A stretch of DNA of 20,707 bases, taken from NCBI GenBank assembly GCA_002506595.1, contig DAXV01000039.1, positions 3,029 to 23,735 of the forward strand. Reading direction: 5' to 3'. Every line of letters starts with the position of its first letter. Within the stretch, counting starts at the first letter, position 1. Made by a program: the position numbers and the translations under genes. Positions 6,448 through 14,523 of the stretch are shown here, piece by piece. Source of the stretch: Acidilobaceae archaeon UBA158 (lineage in GTDB: Archaea > Thermoproteota > Thermoprotei_A > Sulfolobales > Acidilobaceae). Below the pieces are notes generated by a model. The model saw only the letters and a list, made by a program, of their open reading frames with translations. It ran no database searches and was not told where the DNA came from.

Positions 6448-6783
6448 GTGGGAGAAATAAATCAATCACTTTTTTATGGTTTTAATATAAATAATATTAA
6501 TTATAATGCAAAACTTATTTATAGCTCATTATTAAAAATAAAGACTCGTAATCTTGATAATCATGACTTTTGCAATCAGTTTAATTTTCAATCATTAGAT
6601 TGTAGTAATTTAAAAAAAGTTGTAGAATTTATATCATGTGAAAGCGCTATTAAACTATCATCAATTAGTTCATCTATAAACTTAGATAATCAAATAATTA
6701 AAAAGAGTATAGAACAAGTATTGAATAACTGCAATAATAATTATATTAGAGATTCGTTACTTAATATGTTATCATTTCTTTAG
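6448..6783 (+). CDS. Small Asn/Ser-rich hypothetical protein (111 aa)
   Basis: No family recognised. The GTG start at 6448 follows AGGTG (6435-6439) by 8 nt, and a TATA-like element lies upstream, so expression is plausible. The protein is rich in Asn, Ser, Ile and Leu, holds four cysteines, and has only modest charge: features include a FGFNINNINYNAKL-type N-terminus (residues 9-23), FNFQSLDCSNLKKVVEFISCESAI in the middle (split here across residues 46-69) and a helical C-terminus ending in LLNMLSFL. No signal peptide or clear TM segment is present. It is followed by a T6 run (6802-6807), a possible terminator. The composition is unlike its neighbours; it may be lineage-specific or laterally acquired, but a spurious ORF cannot be excluded. 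Confidence 0.55.
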   Translation: MGEINQSLFYGFNINNINYNAKLIYSSLLKIKTRNLDNHDFCNQFNFQSLDCSNLKKVVEFISCESAIKLSSISSSINLDNQIIKKSIEQVLNNCNNNYIRDSLLNMLSFL

Positions 6784-6801
6784 TATTTAACAGAATATTA
6801 C

Positions 6802-6807
6802 TTTTTT
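6802..6807 (+). terminator. T6 run after the Asn-rich gene
   Basis: Six consecutive T residues 18 nt after the stop. Archaeal RNA polymerase can terminate at T-runs, so this is a candidate termination site. No hairpin precedes it. Confidence 0.3.
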
Positions 6808-6909
6808 GTGAATTATTTTAGTTTACATAATTTTTAATAAATCCTTAATTTTAATAAATCTTTTATTATATTATCACAAATATAATATTTAGCTAATTGA
6901 AAGAAAAAC

Positions 6910-6917
6910 TTTATATT
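6910..6917 (+). promoter_or_regulatory. Putative TATA box of the aldose epimerase gene
   Basis: TTTATATT predicts transcription start near 6940. The message would be leaderless at GTG 6940 or have a 9-nt leader before ATG 6949. Confidence 0.45.
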
Positions 6918-6948
6918 TTAAACTAAAATTAATTTATCAGTGACAAAT

Positions 6949-7734
6949 ATGATAACAATAAAAAATAATGAATCAGAAGCAACTATTAATGAAATAGGTG
7001 CATATTTAGAAAAATTAACATTAAATAAAAAAGAAATATTGCTTCCTGGGAATATAAATAATCCAACCCATGGAGGAATGGCAATTCTAATTCCCTTTGC
7101 TAATAGAGTAAAAGGAGCAGAATATGAATTTGATAATAGAAAATATTTTCTAAAAAAGAATAAAGAGGGTAATGCTATACATGGTTTAGTTTTAGATAAA
7201 AAATTTAATATTCTAAATTATAGGGAGAATTCAGTTTCTTTAACTTATACATTAGAAAATGAAGGCTATCCGACTAAACTCGAAATAAAATTAAAATATA
7301 GCATAGGGAATTCAAATTTAAAAACAGAGTTTTTTATAGCAAATAAGGGAAATGTAAATGCACCTCTAGTTGTTGGCGCTCATCCATATTTTCTATTTGA
7401 AAAATATTGGGAAATTAATCCAAAGAAAGCAAAAAAGTGCATATTAATTAATAAGATACCTAATGGTGAATTCATAGATTATGAAATATATGGAAATATT
7501 GAGTATGATGACTGTTTTTATATTGGAAATATTGTTGAACTAAAATCTAATGATAGAGCTTTAATGATAGAAACCGTAGACATGCCGTATTTTCAAATTT
7601 ATACCGGCGTAAAAGGAGCAATTGCGTTAGAACCAATGAGTGGCGCCCCCGATGCTTATCATAATAAAATTGGTTTATATATAATCAAACCCAGTGAAAT
7701 AAAATACTATTCTTTTATAATAACTCTTAAATAA
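6949..7734 (+). CDS. Aldose 1-epimerase (mutarotase, GalM family)
   Basis: Interconverts alpha and beta anomers of aldoses such as glucose or galactose in the cytoplasm. From ATG 6949 it has 261 residues, somewhat shorter than the ~300-350 of classical GalM but normal for the wider family. Motifs in order: HGGMAILIPFANRVKG (41-56, the FPxANR substrate-binding block), NAIHGL with His78, VGAHPYF with His145 (catalytic acid), and ALEPMSGAPDA with Glu228 (catalytic base). A GTG at 6940 would add three residues and sits at the predicted transcription start; GTGA at 6940-6943 could instead serve as a weak ribosome binding site for ATG 6949. It converges on the CLC gene with a 10-bp gap. It may be a glucose-6-phosphate 1-epimerase-like variant, which cannot be separated by eye. 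Confidence 0.9.
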   Translation: MITIKNNESEATINEIGAYLEKLTLNKKEILLPGNINNPTHGGMAILIPFANRVKGAEYEFDNRKYFLKKNKEGNAIHGLVLDKKFNILNYRENSVSLTYTLENEGYPTKLEIKLKYSIGNSNLKTEFFIANKGNVNAPLVVGAHPYFLFEKYWEINPKKAKKCILINKIPNGEFIDYEIYGNIEYDDCFYIGNIVELKSNDRALMIETVDMPYFQIYTGVKGAIALEPMSGAPDAYHNKIGLYIIKPSEIKYYSFIITLK

Positions 7735-7744
7735 TTATTAAAAA

Positions 7745-9481
7745 TCATTCATTATTTATTTTTATTTTCTCCATATATGCTCTATAGGTATTTGCTATAT
7801 CATCTAAAAGCAATATACCAACGAACTTTCCATTCTCCATTATTATTGCATATCTAGAATTTTTCATAATCTCCAATGCATCATAAATAGTAGAATTCGG
7901 TCTAACATAGTTGGGGGCTGGTGTAGCATATCTTACAACCCATTCATCTTCTTTTGCTTTAATTATATTGGAATACATTACAATACCTACTAAATTATTT
8001 AGATCATCCACTATTGGTAAACTAAATAAATTTAGAGAATTCATCATCTCTATTGCTTTCTTAACATTATCTGTAGGTTTCAGATATATTTTTGTAAACT
8101 TTACATCAGAAACTTTTATTTTTGTTAATAAAGGAATTGAAAATTCTAATGAATGAGCTGGGGACTCTGATCTATTAAACGGTTGCTCTATGAATAATCC
8201 TTTACTGTTTCTAGCAACGAGATATGCTGATGCAAGTCCTATCATTTCTGCAGGTAATAATTGAAGCCCTCCTGTCATTTCAACTACCATAATTATCACA
8301 CTAAAAGGTGCATTGACAGCAACACCTAGAGTTGAAAGCATACCAACAATCATAAATGGCATAGGACTAGTAACCAAAGATGGGAATAGAAAATGAAAAC
8401 CAAATCCAACTGCTAATCCAGTAAATCCACCTATAACTATTCCCGGAGCAAAAATTCCTCCTTTAGCCCCAGATCCTATAGTAAAAGATGTTGCAACTAT
8501 TTTTGCTATTGGTAGCAAAAAAATTGTTAAAATAAATGGCAACAAGGATGGTGCCATATTGTAGTTTGATATTTCCCAAAGCCAGCCATAACCTTCTCCC
8601 ATAACTTCAGGGAAAAACAATGCTATTATTCCAGCTATTACTCCTCCTATTAATGCCTTTTCTATTTGATTTTTATATTTTGAAGCTAAAAATTTTTTTG
8701 TATTAAATAATAAAAATGGATATAAAACCGCTATTCCTCCACTAATTAACCCTAACACAATATAAAAAGGAAGCCTCACTGGAGAAAAAGGTAATGTATA
8801 AGTACCAAATATTGGAGAAAAGCCGGTAACAGAAGAAAATATTACATAACCAATACTTGAGGCAATCAAAGCAGGATAAATAACATTTGGCTCTATGTCT
8901 CTTTTATATAAAAGTTCTCCAGCCAAAAATGCACCTGCTAAGGGAGTTTTAAATATAACTCCTATTGCGGCCCCCATACCAACAGCAGTAGCTATTCTCC
9001 TATCTTCAGGATTACCACCAAATAAATTGACAATTAATTGCCCAATTCCTGCACCAGCATGAGATGCAGGCCCTTCTCTACCAGCACTGCCCCCTAAACC
9101 TACTGTTATTGATGATGATATTATTGATGATGGAATTTCTATTGGTTTAATCTTGCTTCCATTATGAAATGCCTTTATAATTATTTCACTTCCTACTTCT
9201 TTTGTTCTCATTGAATCTGATACTAATACTGATAAAAGAGCAGAAATTCCAACAATAAGTGGAATAAATATTAATCTTTTTAACGATGAGAAATAATTAA
9301 AATAAATCAACTCACCAGGATGTGGTATTTGAATACCTATAATATCTCCTAGTATCATTTTTTCTATAACATAAACATTTAAATAATACAATGAAAGATC
9401 AACTAGACCAATAATAATACCTATTATTATTCCATAAACGAACCATTTTTCGAAATATGGCAGGTCTGAAATTTTTTTCAT
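7745..9481 (-). CDS. CLC-family chloride channel/transporter with C-terminal CBS pair
   Basis: Membrane protein moving Cl- (channel or Cl-/H+ exchanger), 578 residues. The N-terminal ~430 residues hold the CLC fold: GGSAGREGP at 130-138 with the gating Glu136, KTPLAGAFLAGELL at 178-191, GAKGGIFAPG at 338-347, and NAPFSVIIMVVEMTG at 390-404. Two CBS repeats follow, at about 452-508 and 516-570, likely binding adenine nucleotides. The position of the internal proton glutamate of E. coli ClcA (Glu203) appears to be Leu190, with Glu189 matching Glu202; this is common in prokaryotic CLCs and does not decide channel versus exchanger. The ATG at 9481 follows AGGTAGAG. It is divergent from the SRPBCC gene and convergent with the epimerase gene. 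Confidence 0.93.
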   Translation of the reverse strand: MKKISDLPYFEKWFVYGIIIGIIIGLVDLSLYYLNVYVIEKMILGDIIGIQIPHPGELIYFNYFSSLKRLIFIPLIVGISALLSVLVSDSMRTKEVGSEIIIKAFHNGSKIKPIEIPSSIISSSITVGLGGSAGREGPASHAGAGIGQLIVNLFGGNPEDRRIATAVGMGAAIGVIFKTPLAGAFLAGELLYKRDIEPNVIYPALIASSIGYVIFSSVTGFSPIFGTYTLPFSPVRLPFYIVLGLISGGIAVLYPFLLFNTKKFLASKYKNQIEKALIGGVIAGIIALFFPEVMGEGYGWLWEISNYNMAPSLLPFILTIFLLPIAKIVATSFTIGSGAKGGIFAPGIVIGGFTGLAVGFGFHFLFPSLVTSPMPFMIVGMLSTLGVAVNAPFSVIIMVVEMTGGLQLLPAEMIGLASAYLVARNSKGLFIEQPFNRSESPAHSLEFSIPLLTKIKVSDVKFTKIYLKPTDNVKKAIEMMNSLNLFSLPIVDDLNNLVGIVMYSNIIKAKEDEWVVRYATPAPNYVRPNSTIYDALEIMKNSRYAIIMENGKFVGILLLDDIANTYRAYMEKIKINNE

Positions 9482-9580
9482 TGTTTACTCTACCTAAATT
9501 TTCTGTTTTGTTAAATTTATCATGATTATTTAATAGTATTTGAGAATTTAAAATTACATGGTCATTTTGTTTATACTAAT

Positions 9581-9588
9581 AAATATAA
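9581..9588 (+). promoter_or_regulatory. Putative TATA box of the SRPBCC gene
   Basis: AAATATAA predicts a start near 9611, leaving a 9-nt leader CGAGGAAAA whose GAGG serves ATG 9620. One of the cleaner promoter/leader arrangements in the window. Confidence 0.45.
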
Positions 9589-9619
9589 ACTGTGATATTT
9601 ACTTGAAAATCGAGGAAAA

Positions 9620-10033
9620 ATGGCATACTTTAGGTTGGAAAAGGAATTTAATGGAGACACAAACCAGCTATGGAAAGAAATAGCCGATGTTAAAAATATA
9701 CCTAAATATTGGCATGGGCATAAAAGCATTAATATTATAAAACAAGAAAACAATACTATAGAAGCTATAGTAGAATTTGTGTTTCCATCAAAAGCAAAAG
9801 TTAAATATGAGATAAACGAAAAAGATAAAGAAGTAATTTCTTATTATCTAGAGGGTCCTTTTAAGGGAAAATCAATAATAAAAATCGATAATGGTAAATT
9901 AATTAATGAATGGGATATTAAATTCAATGGAATGTATAAGTTTTTATCCTTTTGGGAAATAGGTCATTTCAAAAAAGGAAGCATAGACGCTTTAAATAGG
10001 ATAGTTAATTATTTAACCTTTAATTCTACTTAA
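9620..10033 (+). CDS. SRPBCC (START-like fold) family protein
   Basis: A 137-residue soluble protein. The pattern of an N-terminal beta strand (FRLEKEF), a helix with LWKEIADVKNIPKYWHGH, alternating strands (AIVEFVFPSKAKVKYEI, SYYLEGPFKGK) and a long C-terminal helix (GSIDALNRIVNYL) matches the SRPBCC/polyketide-cyclase-like helix-grip fold, which binds hydrophobic ligands. The assignment rests on overall pattern only; no catalytic motif is visible, and the ligand is unknown. The ATG at 9620 is set by GAGG (9612-9615). It is monocistronic, 106 bp before the APC permease gene and divergent from the CLC gene. Confidence 0.6.
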   Translation: MAYFRLEKEFNGDTNQLWKEIADVKNIPKYWHGHKSINIIKQENNTIEAIVEFVFPSKAKVKYEINEKDKEVISYYLEGPFKGKSIIKIDNGKLINEWDIKFNGMYKFLSFWEIGHFKKGSIDALNRIVNYLTFNST

Positions 10034-10139
10034 ACTTAAGGATTTTAATTTATTTATTAAATATATGCCTTTAATGATTTAAAAGGATAAAAACTGTTTT
10101 ACCTTACTAATTATTATTTGCTGAATAAATGGTGCTAGA

Positions 10140-11576
10140 TTGATGATGGATGAAAATGACTTAAACAATGACAAAACCAACTTAAAAACTGACTATCTAA
10201 GACTTAAAAGAACTTCTGCTTTAAAAAAAAGACTTTCGTTTAAAGATCTCTTCTTCTTGTCATTAGGAGGGCAAGCACCATTTCTTTCATTGCTAACATA
10301 TGCTACTAGTGTTATAATATATTCATTTATATTTTCTCCAATAATTATAATTTTAGGTAGTTTATTGGTTTTAATAAATGGATTAGTAGTTTCCAAATTA
10401 TCAAAAAAATACCAAGAAGCTGGTGGATATTATATTTATGCAATGTATAGTCTTACTAGAAGATTAGGTCTGGAAACTGGTTGGATGTACATATTTTATT
10501 CAGCTTTCTATGGCTCCGCATATATTGTGGGAGCAAGCTTTTTATTACATTATGTATTTAATCTAAATCCAATAATTTCTGCTTTAATCGTTTTCATTCC
10601 AGCTACTACATTCTTAATCATGGGAACTAAGCCATCTGCAAAATATGCAGAATTTTCAGGTATAATAGAAATCGCATTTATAGCGTTAATATCTATTATT
10701 GGAATTTATTTAGCACATTTCCATTTTTTCAATCCAATCAAAGAAATTCCTCCTATAAACAAAATAGCATTAGCAATATTGTTTGCAATAGGTATTCCAA
10801 CTGGTTACGGTTCTATTACCCCTCTTTCAGAAGAATCAATTAACCATAAAGATATAGGAAAAGCTACTTTGATGGTAATTATTGTAGGAGGCTTAGTTAT
10901 AAGTTTTGCAGTATATGGCTTAGTTGATGCAGGTCTATACAATTCACAGATATCTAGCATTATTACAAGCTCTGTCCCTATATTAGATCTTTTAAAAGAA
11001 GACTTTGGAATAATCGCACTAATTTTTATGATTTATGCAGCTATTAGTGATGGAATTCTAGCTTCTTTATCTTTTATGCTTGGAACCTCAAGAACTATTT
11101 ATGCAATGTCTCAAAAAGAAATGCTTCCTAGCGTTTTTTCATGGCTAAGAAATAACGAACCGATTATGGCATCTATATTAACAGCTATAATATATGGAGG
11201 GCTATCATTAACAGGATTAATTACAATAAAGGATCCATTTTACTTATTTTTAGAGTTTGGTGCTATAGCAGGTCTATCAAACGTCTTTGTTCACTTATCT
11301 GCTAACTTTTCTTTAGTCCTTTCATCGATAAGAGACATTAAAAATAGGGCAAAAATTATTGGATCATATGCTATAGGAAAAATTTTAAATTTTCTAATAA
11401 ATAAAATGACAGATTTAATCATTGGCGCAGCTGCAATTTTGTTTTCATTAATAGTATTGTTGTATTCAATGGCTACAGTAAATAAAATAGTCGAAAACTT
11501 ATTTATGGGTTGGATTATTATGGGATTTTTATATGCCGAAATAGTTGATAGTATGAAACAAAATCATGATCATTGA
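10140..11576 (+). CDS. APC-superfamily amino-acid permease
   Basis: Secondary transporter in the cytoplasmic membrane, probably for amino acids or polyamines, 478 residues with about 12 hydrophobic segments. A hydrophilic N-terminal tail of ~33 residues precedes TM1, which carries SLGGQAPF (41-48). EAGGYYIYA at 93-101 matches the conserved loop 2-3 motif, and IGIPTGYGSITPLSEES in TM6 matches the broken-helix substrate site of APC proteins. The TTG at 10140 follows GGTG (10131-10134) by 5 nt; ATG 10143 and ATG 10146 are alternatives only one or two codons away. A TATA-like TTTAAAAG lies at 10078-10085. The last 7 bp overlap, tail to tail, the end of the bax1 gene. The substrate cannot be called. 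Confidence 0.9.
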   Translation: MMMDENDLNNDKTNLKTDYLRLKRTSALKKRLSFKDLFFLSLGGQAPFLSLLTYATSVIIYSFIFSPIIIILGSLLVLINGLVVSKLSKKYQEAGGYYIYAMYSLTRRLGLETGWMYIFYSAFYGSAYIVGASFLLHYVFNLNPIISALIVFIPATTFLIMGTKPSAKYAEFSGIIEIAFIALISIIGIYLAHFHFFNPIKEIPPINKIALAILFAIGIPTGYGSITPLSEESINHKDIGKATLMVIIVGGLVISFAVYGLVDAGLYNSQISSIITSSVPILDLLKEDFGIIALIFMIYAAISDGILASLSFMLGTSRTIYAMSQKEMLPSVFSWLRNNEPIMASILTAIIYGGLSLTGLITIKDPFYLFLEFGAIAGLSNVFVHLSANFSLVLSSIRDIKNRAKIIGSYAIGKILNFLINKMTDLIIGAAAILFSLIVLLYSMATVNKIVENLFMGWIIMGFLYAEIVDSMKQNHDH

Positions 11577-13018
11577 ACCTTTTTAATTATAGCATCAGTA
11601 ATATTTATCCATTTAATTTGATATCCTAAAAAATCTAACACATCTAAAATCCATTCTCCATATTGATTTATTAATTGTGATAATTTAAGGTTGTTAAAAT
11701 CTTTATTCTTTAAACTTTGTAAAAATTCATCTTTAATAAATACGTTTTTCAATTTTATATACCCTTTAATATTGAAATTATCTTTTTTTATATTTTCTTT
11801 GGAAATTCCAAATCTTTTTATAATTTCATCAAACGTTACTATATCATCTTTTAATTCGATATTGTAATCCTTATTTATTAAAGTATTTTTTACTAAATTA
11901 TTATATATTTTATTTATTAAATAATAAACACTTGCTATGTTTATTGATTTTTTAAATTTTACTATATTTTCATTGTTAAAATCTTCATAGCCTAAGGATT
12001 CATCTACTATCAAAATTAAAGGCAATTTTATTTCTCTAACTTTTTCTGATTTTCTTCTTAAATACTCTTTAGTCCAAAAGCCTACAATTTCCACGTATAT
12101 CTTAACGTTATTCTTAATTAACAAAAAGTCAGGTATAAAAACAGAATTATTAGCTATTAATGGCTCAGGTTCTCTTATTATTTCCCAATCACTAGCAACT
12201 ACCTTCATTTTAGAATAAAAATCTTTTTCTACACTGCTATCAAATGAGATATTTTCTTGTTGTGCACTTAATGGAAATATGGTATCATCGTTATTTGTAT
12301 CTAACAAATAAACCCTATTATATTTACCAACAAATTCTGCCTTGATTTTCCAATTTTTGCTTGATATTATAATTGGCAATAACATTGATATTGATCTTCC
12401 ATACCTTTCTGTAAGTCTAAGTAATGATGCAGGGCCATAAATTTCAACATTAAATGGGTCACTATAAGCATTATACATAAGACCTAGTTTTTTGGTATTA
12501 AATAGCAGTTCTTTCCATTTATTGCTTATATATACATTAACCTTTAATGTTTTCATCAATGCTGTTTGAAGTAATTCAAAGTTATATTCTCTTATTAGTT
12601 GATCTACATCAATTTTTGGTATATTTTTTATTATCATTTCTTCTTCTAAATCTGAAAAAATGTATTTCATAGGGTCAATTCCTAATTCTTGCTTAATTTT
12701 ATCTAAGATTTTTTCTTTCTCTTTATCATCAACTATTGGACCATATGAAAATACTCTTGATCTAATAATTCTAGGATCTATTGGAGATTTATTCTCAATA
12801 GAACTCTTCCTTAGTAATAAAGTTGCTATACCTTCTACTAATTTTGGATCATATGCCTTTTTTAAATATTTTATCTCTTCATTAAATTCTCCCACTGACA
12901 TGTTTATCTTAAGAATAGACATTATTTCTTCAATTAAATCATAATCTTCTTCTGATAAATAATTAAGATAAACTTTATCCTTTCTATATTTAACTCTCAA
13001 TAAATCTGTGCTAAACAT
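11570..13018 (-). CDS. bax1: Bax1 nuclease (DUF790), partner of XPB
   Basis: Archaeal structure-specific nuclease that binds XPB helicase and is thought to incise DNA bubbles in a repair pathway resembling nucleotide excision repair. The protein has 482 residues. The PD-(D/E)XK-like core is visible as SSVEKDF (Glu264), VFIPDF (Asp297) and VEIVGFWTKEYLRRK (Glu310), the family's most conserved stretch, and REPEPLI precedes it. The N-terminal half (FSTDLLRVKY..., ending near RLTERYGRS) is the conserved XPB-binding part. Its ATG overlaps the end of xpb by 8 nt (13011-13018), so the two are translationally coupled, which strongly supports the assignment. It overlaps the convergent APC gene by 7 bp. 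Confidence 0.92.
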   Translation of the reverse strand: MFSTDLLRVKYRKDKVYLNYLSEEDYDLIEEIMSILKINMSVGEFNEEIKYLKKAYDPKLVEGIATLLLRKSSIENKSPIDPRIIRSRVFSYGPIVDDKEKEKILDKIKQELGIDPMKYIFSDLEEEMIIKNIPKIDVDQLIREYNFELLQTALMKTLKVNVYISNKWKELLFNTKKLGLMYNAYSDPFNVEIYGPASLLRLTERYGRSISMLLPIIISSKNWKIKAEFVGKYNRVYLLDTNNDDTIFPLSAQQENISFDSSVEKDFYSKMKVVASDWEIIREPEPLIANNSVFIPDFLLIKNNVKIYVEIVGFWTKEYLRRKSEKVREIKLPLILIVDESLGYEDFNNENIVKFKKSINIASVYYLINKIYNNLVKNTLINKDYNIELKDDIVTFDEIIKRFGISKENIKKDNFNIKGYIKLKNVFIKDEFLQSLKNKDFNNLKLSQLINQYGEWILDVLDFLGYQIKWINITDAIIKKVQ

Positions 13019-14339
13019 TTTGTCTTCTCCTCAAACTAAGACTATAGTCTGATGTACCTTTCGTCACGATTTCTATTAGCTTTGCTTTTTTACCTTCTTT
13101 CTTTCTTAGAATTCTCCCTAACCTTTGTATAAACTGTCTCCTTGTCCCATAACCTCCTACTATTATAGCTATACTTGCATCAGGTATATCTACGCCTTCA
13201 TCAAATATATTAGAGGCAACTATTACTTTGTATTTATTGTTTCTAAAGTTATCAAGTATTTCTTTTCTCTCTTCTTTTGAAGTTTTATAAGTCACTACAG
13301 GAATTAAAAATTCCTTAGAAATCCTATATGCCATATTGGTATCTCTAGTAAAAATTATAATTTTCTCATTTTTGTACATATTAAGTAATTCTTTCAATTT
13401 TTTTATTTTTGAATTAGAATTTATAGCTATATTATTAGATTCATACCATAAGTGAAGGGCTTCTCTTGCCAATTTATTCTTTGATGCATAATACAAAAAC
13501 CTTTTAAAATCACTAAGATCTCTTAATTCAATGCTTAATTTATTCAGAATTTCTTTCATTTTAGATCTCATTTCTTTATATTTTACTTCCTCATCATTTT
13601 CTAGATTTACATAAATTCTCTCTATTTCATATTCTGAAAGATATTTGCCAGATAAAGTTTCAGCATTGATTCTATAAACAATGGGTCCAACTAAATCCAA
13701 CAACATAATATGTCTACCATCTTCTCTTTCTGGTGTTGCAGTTAATCCAAGTCTATATAGCGCTGGAGTGAGCTGAGCTATTTCCATATATCCTTCAGAT
13801 GGTAAATGATGTACTTCATCAAAAACCAAAAATGAAAACTTATTTCCTAACGAATCAATCCTAGAATACGCGCTATCATAAGTGGTTATTGTAATTCCAT
13901 TTATATCATCATAACCTCCACCAATTCTACCAGGAGTTGTCCCCAAATCTTTTACTATAGATTTATACCATTGATCTATTAGATCAATTGTTGGTACTAT
14001 TATTAATGTTGATTGTTTTAAATGAGATATAGCCTTTAATGCTACATGTGTTTTACCTGAGCCAGTCGGTAAAACTATTATGCCTCTTTTGGTTTTTAGC
14101 CAAGATTCTAAAGCTTTTTCCTGATATGATCTAAGTTTTATTTTATCATTAATTATAGGGAAAGGTAGAGGTTGCAAAACATAATCTTTTAGATTGATTC
14201 CTGATTCTTTATAATAATCAATAATTTCCTTGTATTTATAAGCTAATGCGACGTATTTCTTAAGTTTATCGTCATATCTCATTTGGGGATTATATACATC
14301 TGAAACTATTAAACCTTTGTAATAATGTAGTGATGCCAT
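13011..14339 (-). CDS. xpb: XPB/Rad25-type DNA helicase
   Basis: Superfamily 2 ATP-dependent DNA helicase/translocase of archaeal repair, 442 residues, the normal archaeal length. An N-terminal damage-recognition region (~1-65) precedes motif I PTGSGKT (91-97, Lys96), motif II DEVHH (174-178), motif III GLTATPEREDGR (198-209) containing the XPB-specific RED triplet (205-207), and motif VI QRLGRILRK in the C-terminal RecA domain. The ATG at 14339 lies right behind GGAAGGAGT, a strong ribosome binding site. First gene of the xpb-bax1 operon. A TATA-like TTTATTAA within an inverted repeat (14373-14386) would give a short leader. Confidence 0.95.
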   Translation of the reverse strand: MASLHYYKGLIVSDVYNPQMRYDDKLKKYVALAYKYKEIIDYYKESGINLKDYVLQPLPFPIINDKIKLRSYQEKALESWLKTKRGIIVLPTGSGKTHVALKAISHLKQSTLIIVPTIDLIDQWYKSIVKDLGTTPGRIGGGYDDINGITITTYDSAYSRIDSLGNKFSFLVFDEVHHLPSEGYMEIAQLTPALYRLGLTATPEREDGRHIMLLDLVGPIVYRINAETLSGKYLSEYEIERIYVNLENDEEVKYKEMRSKMKEILNKLSIELRDLSDFKRFLYYASKNKLAREALHLWYESNNIAINSNSKIKKLKELLNMYKNEKIIIFTRDTNMAYRISKEFLIPVVTYKTSKEERKEILDNFRNNKYKVIVASNIFDEGVDIPDASIAIIVGGYGTRRQFIQRLGRILRKKEGKKAKLIEIVTKGTSDYSLSLRRRQNV

Positions 14340-14372
14340 ACTCCTTCCTTCAGTTATATTTAATAAAACTAT

Positions 14373-14386
14373 GAGTTAATAAACTC
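14373..14386 (-). promoter_or_regulatory. Palindromic TATA region upstream of xpb
   Basis: GAGTT-AATA-AACTC on the plus strand: a 5-bp inverted repeat surrounding TTTATTAA as read toward xpb. The element lies about 26 bp from a predicted start near 14354, which leaves a ~15-nt leader with the ribosome binding site. Candidate TATA box, possibly also a regulator site. Confidence 0.35.
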
Positions 14387-14475
14387 TAAGCATTGTTTTC
14401 TGTTATTATTATATGATAATATTTGGTTTGAGATAATTTTTCCAATTTAGTAAAAATTATACCTGCAATCAAAAA

Positions 14476-14484
14476 TAATAAATA
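14476..14484 (+). promoter_or_regulatory. Putative TATA box of the fni-ggps-gltX operon
   Basis: TAATAAATA is centred about 26 bp upstream of a start predicted near 14506, giving an 18-nt leader that contains AAGGGA (14512-14517) before TTG 14524. Confidence 0.35.
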
Positions 14485-14523
14485 CATAAGAGCATATCGT
14501 ATAGGAATTAGAAGGGATAAATT

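Noticed and set aside
6832..6860. Direct repeat TTTTAATAAATC at 6832-6843 and 6849-6860 as a regulator site
   Set aside because: Very low complexity sequence, too far (about 50-80 bp) above the epimerase TATA box to interpret; likely chance.
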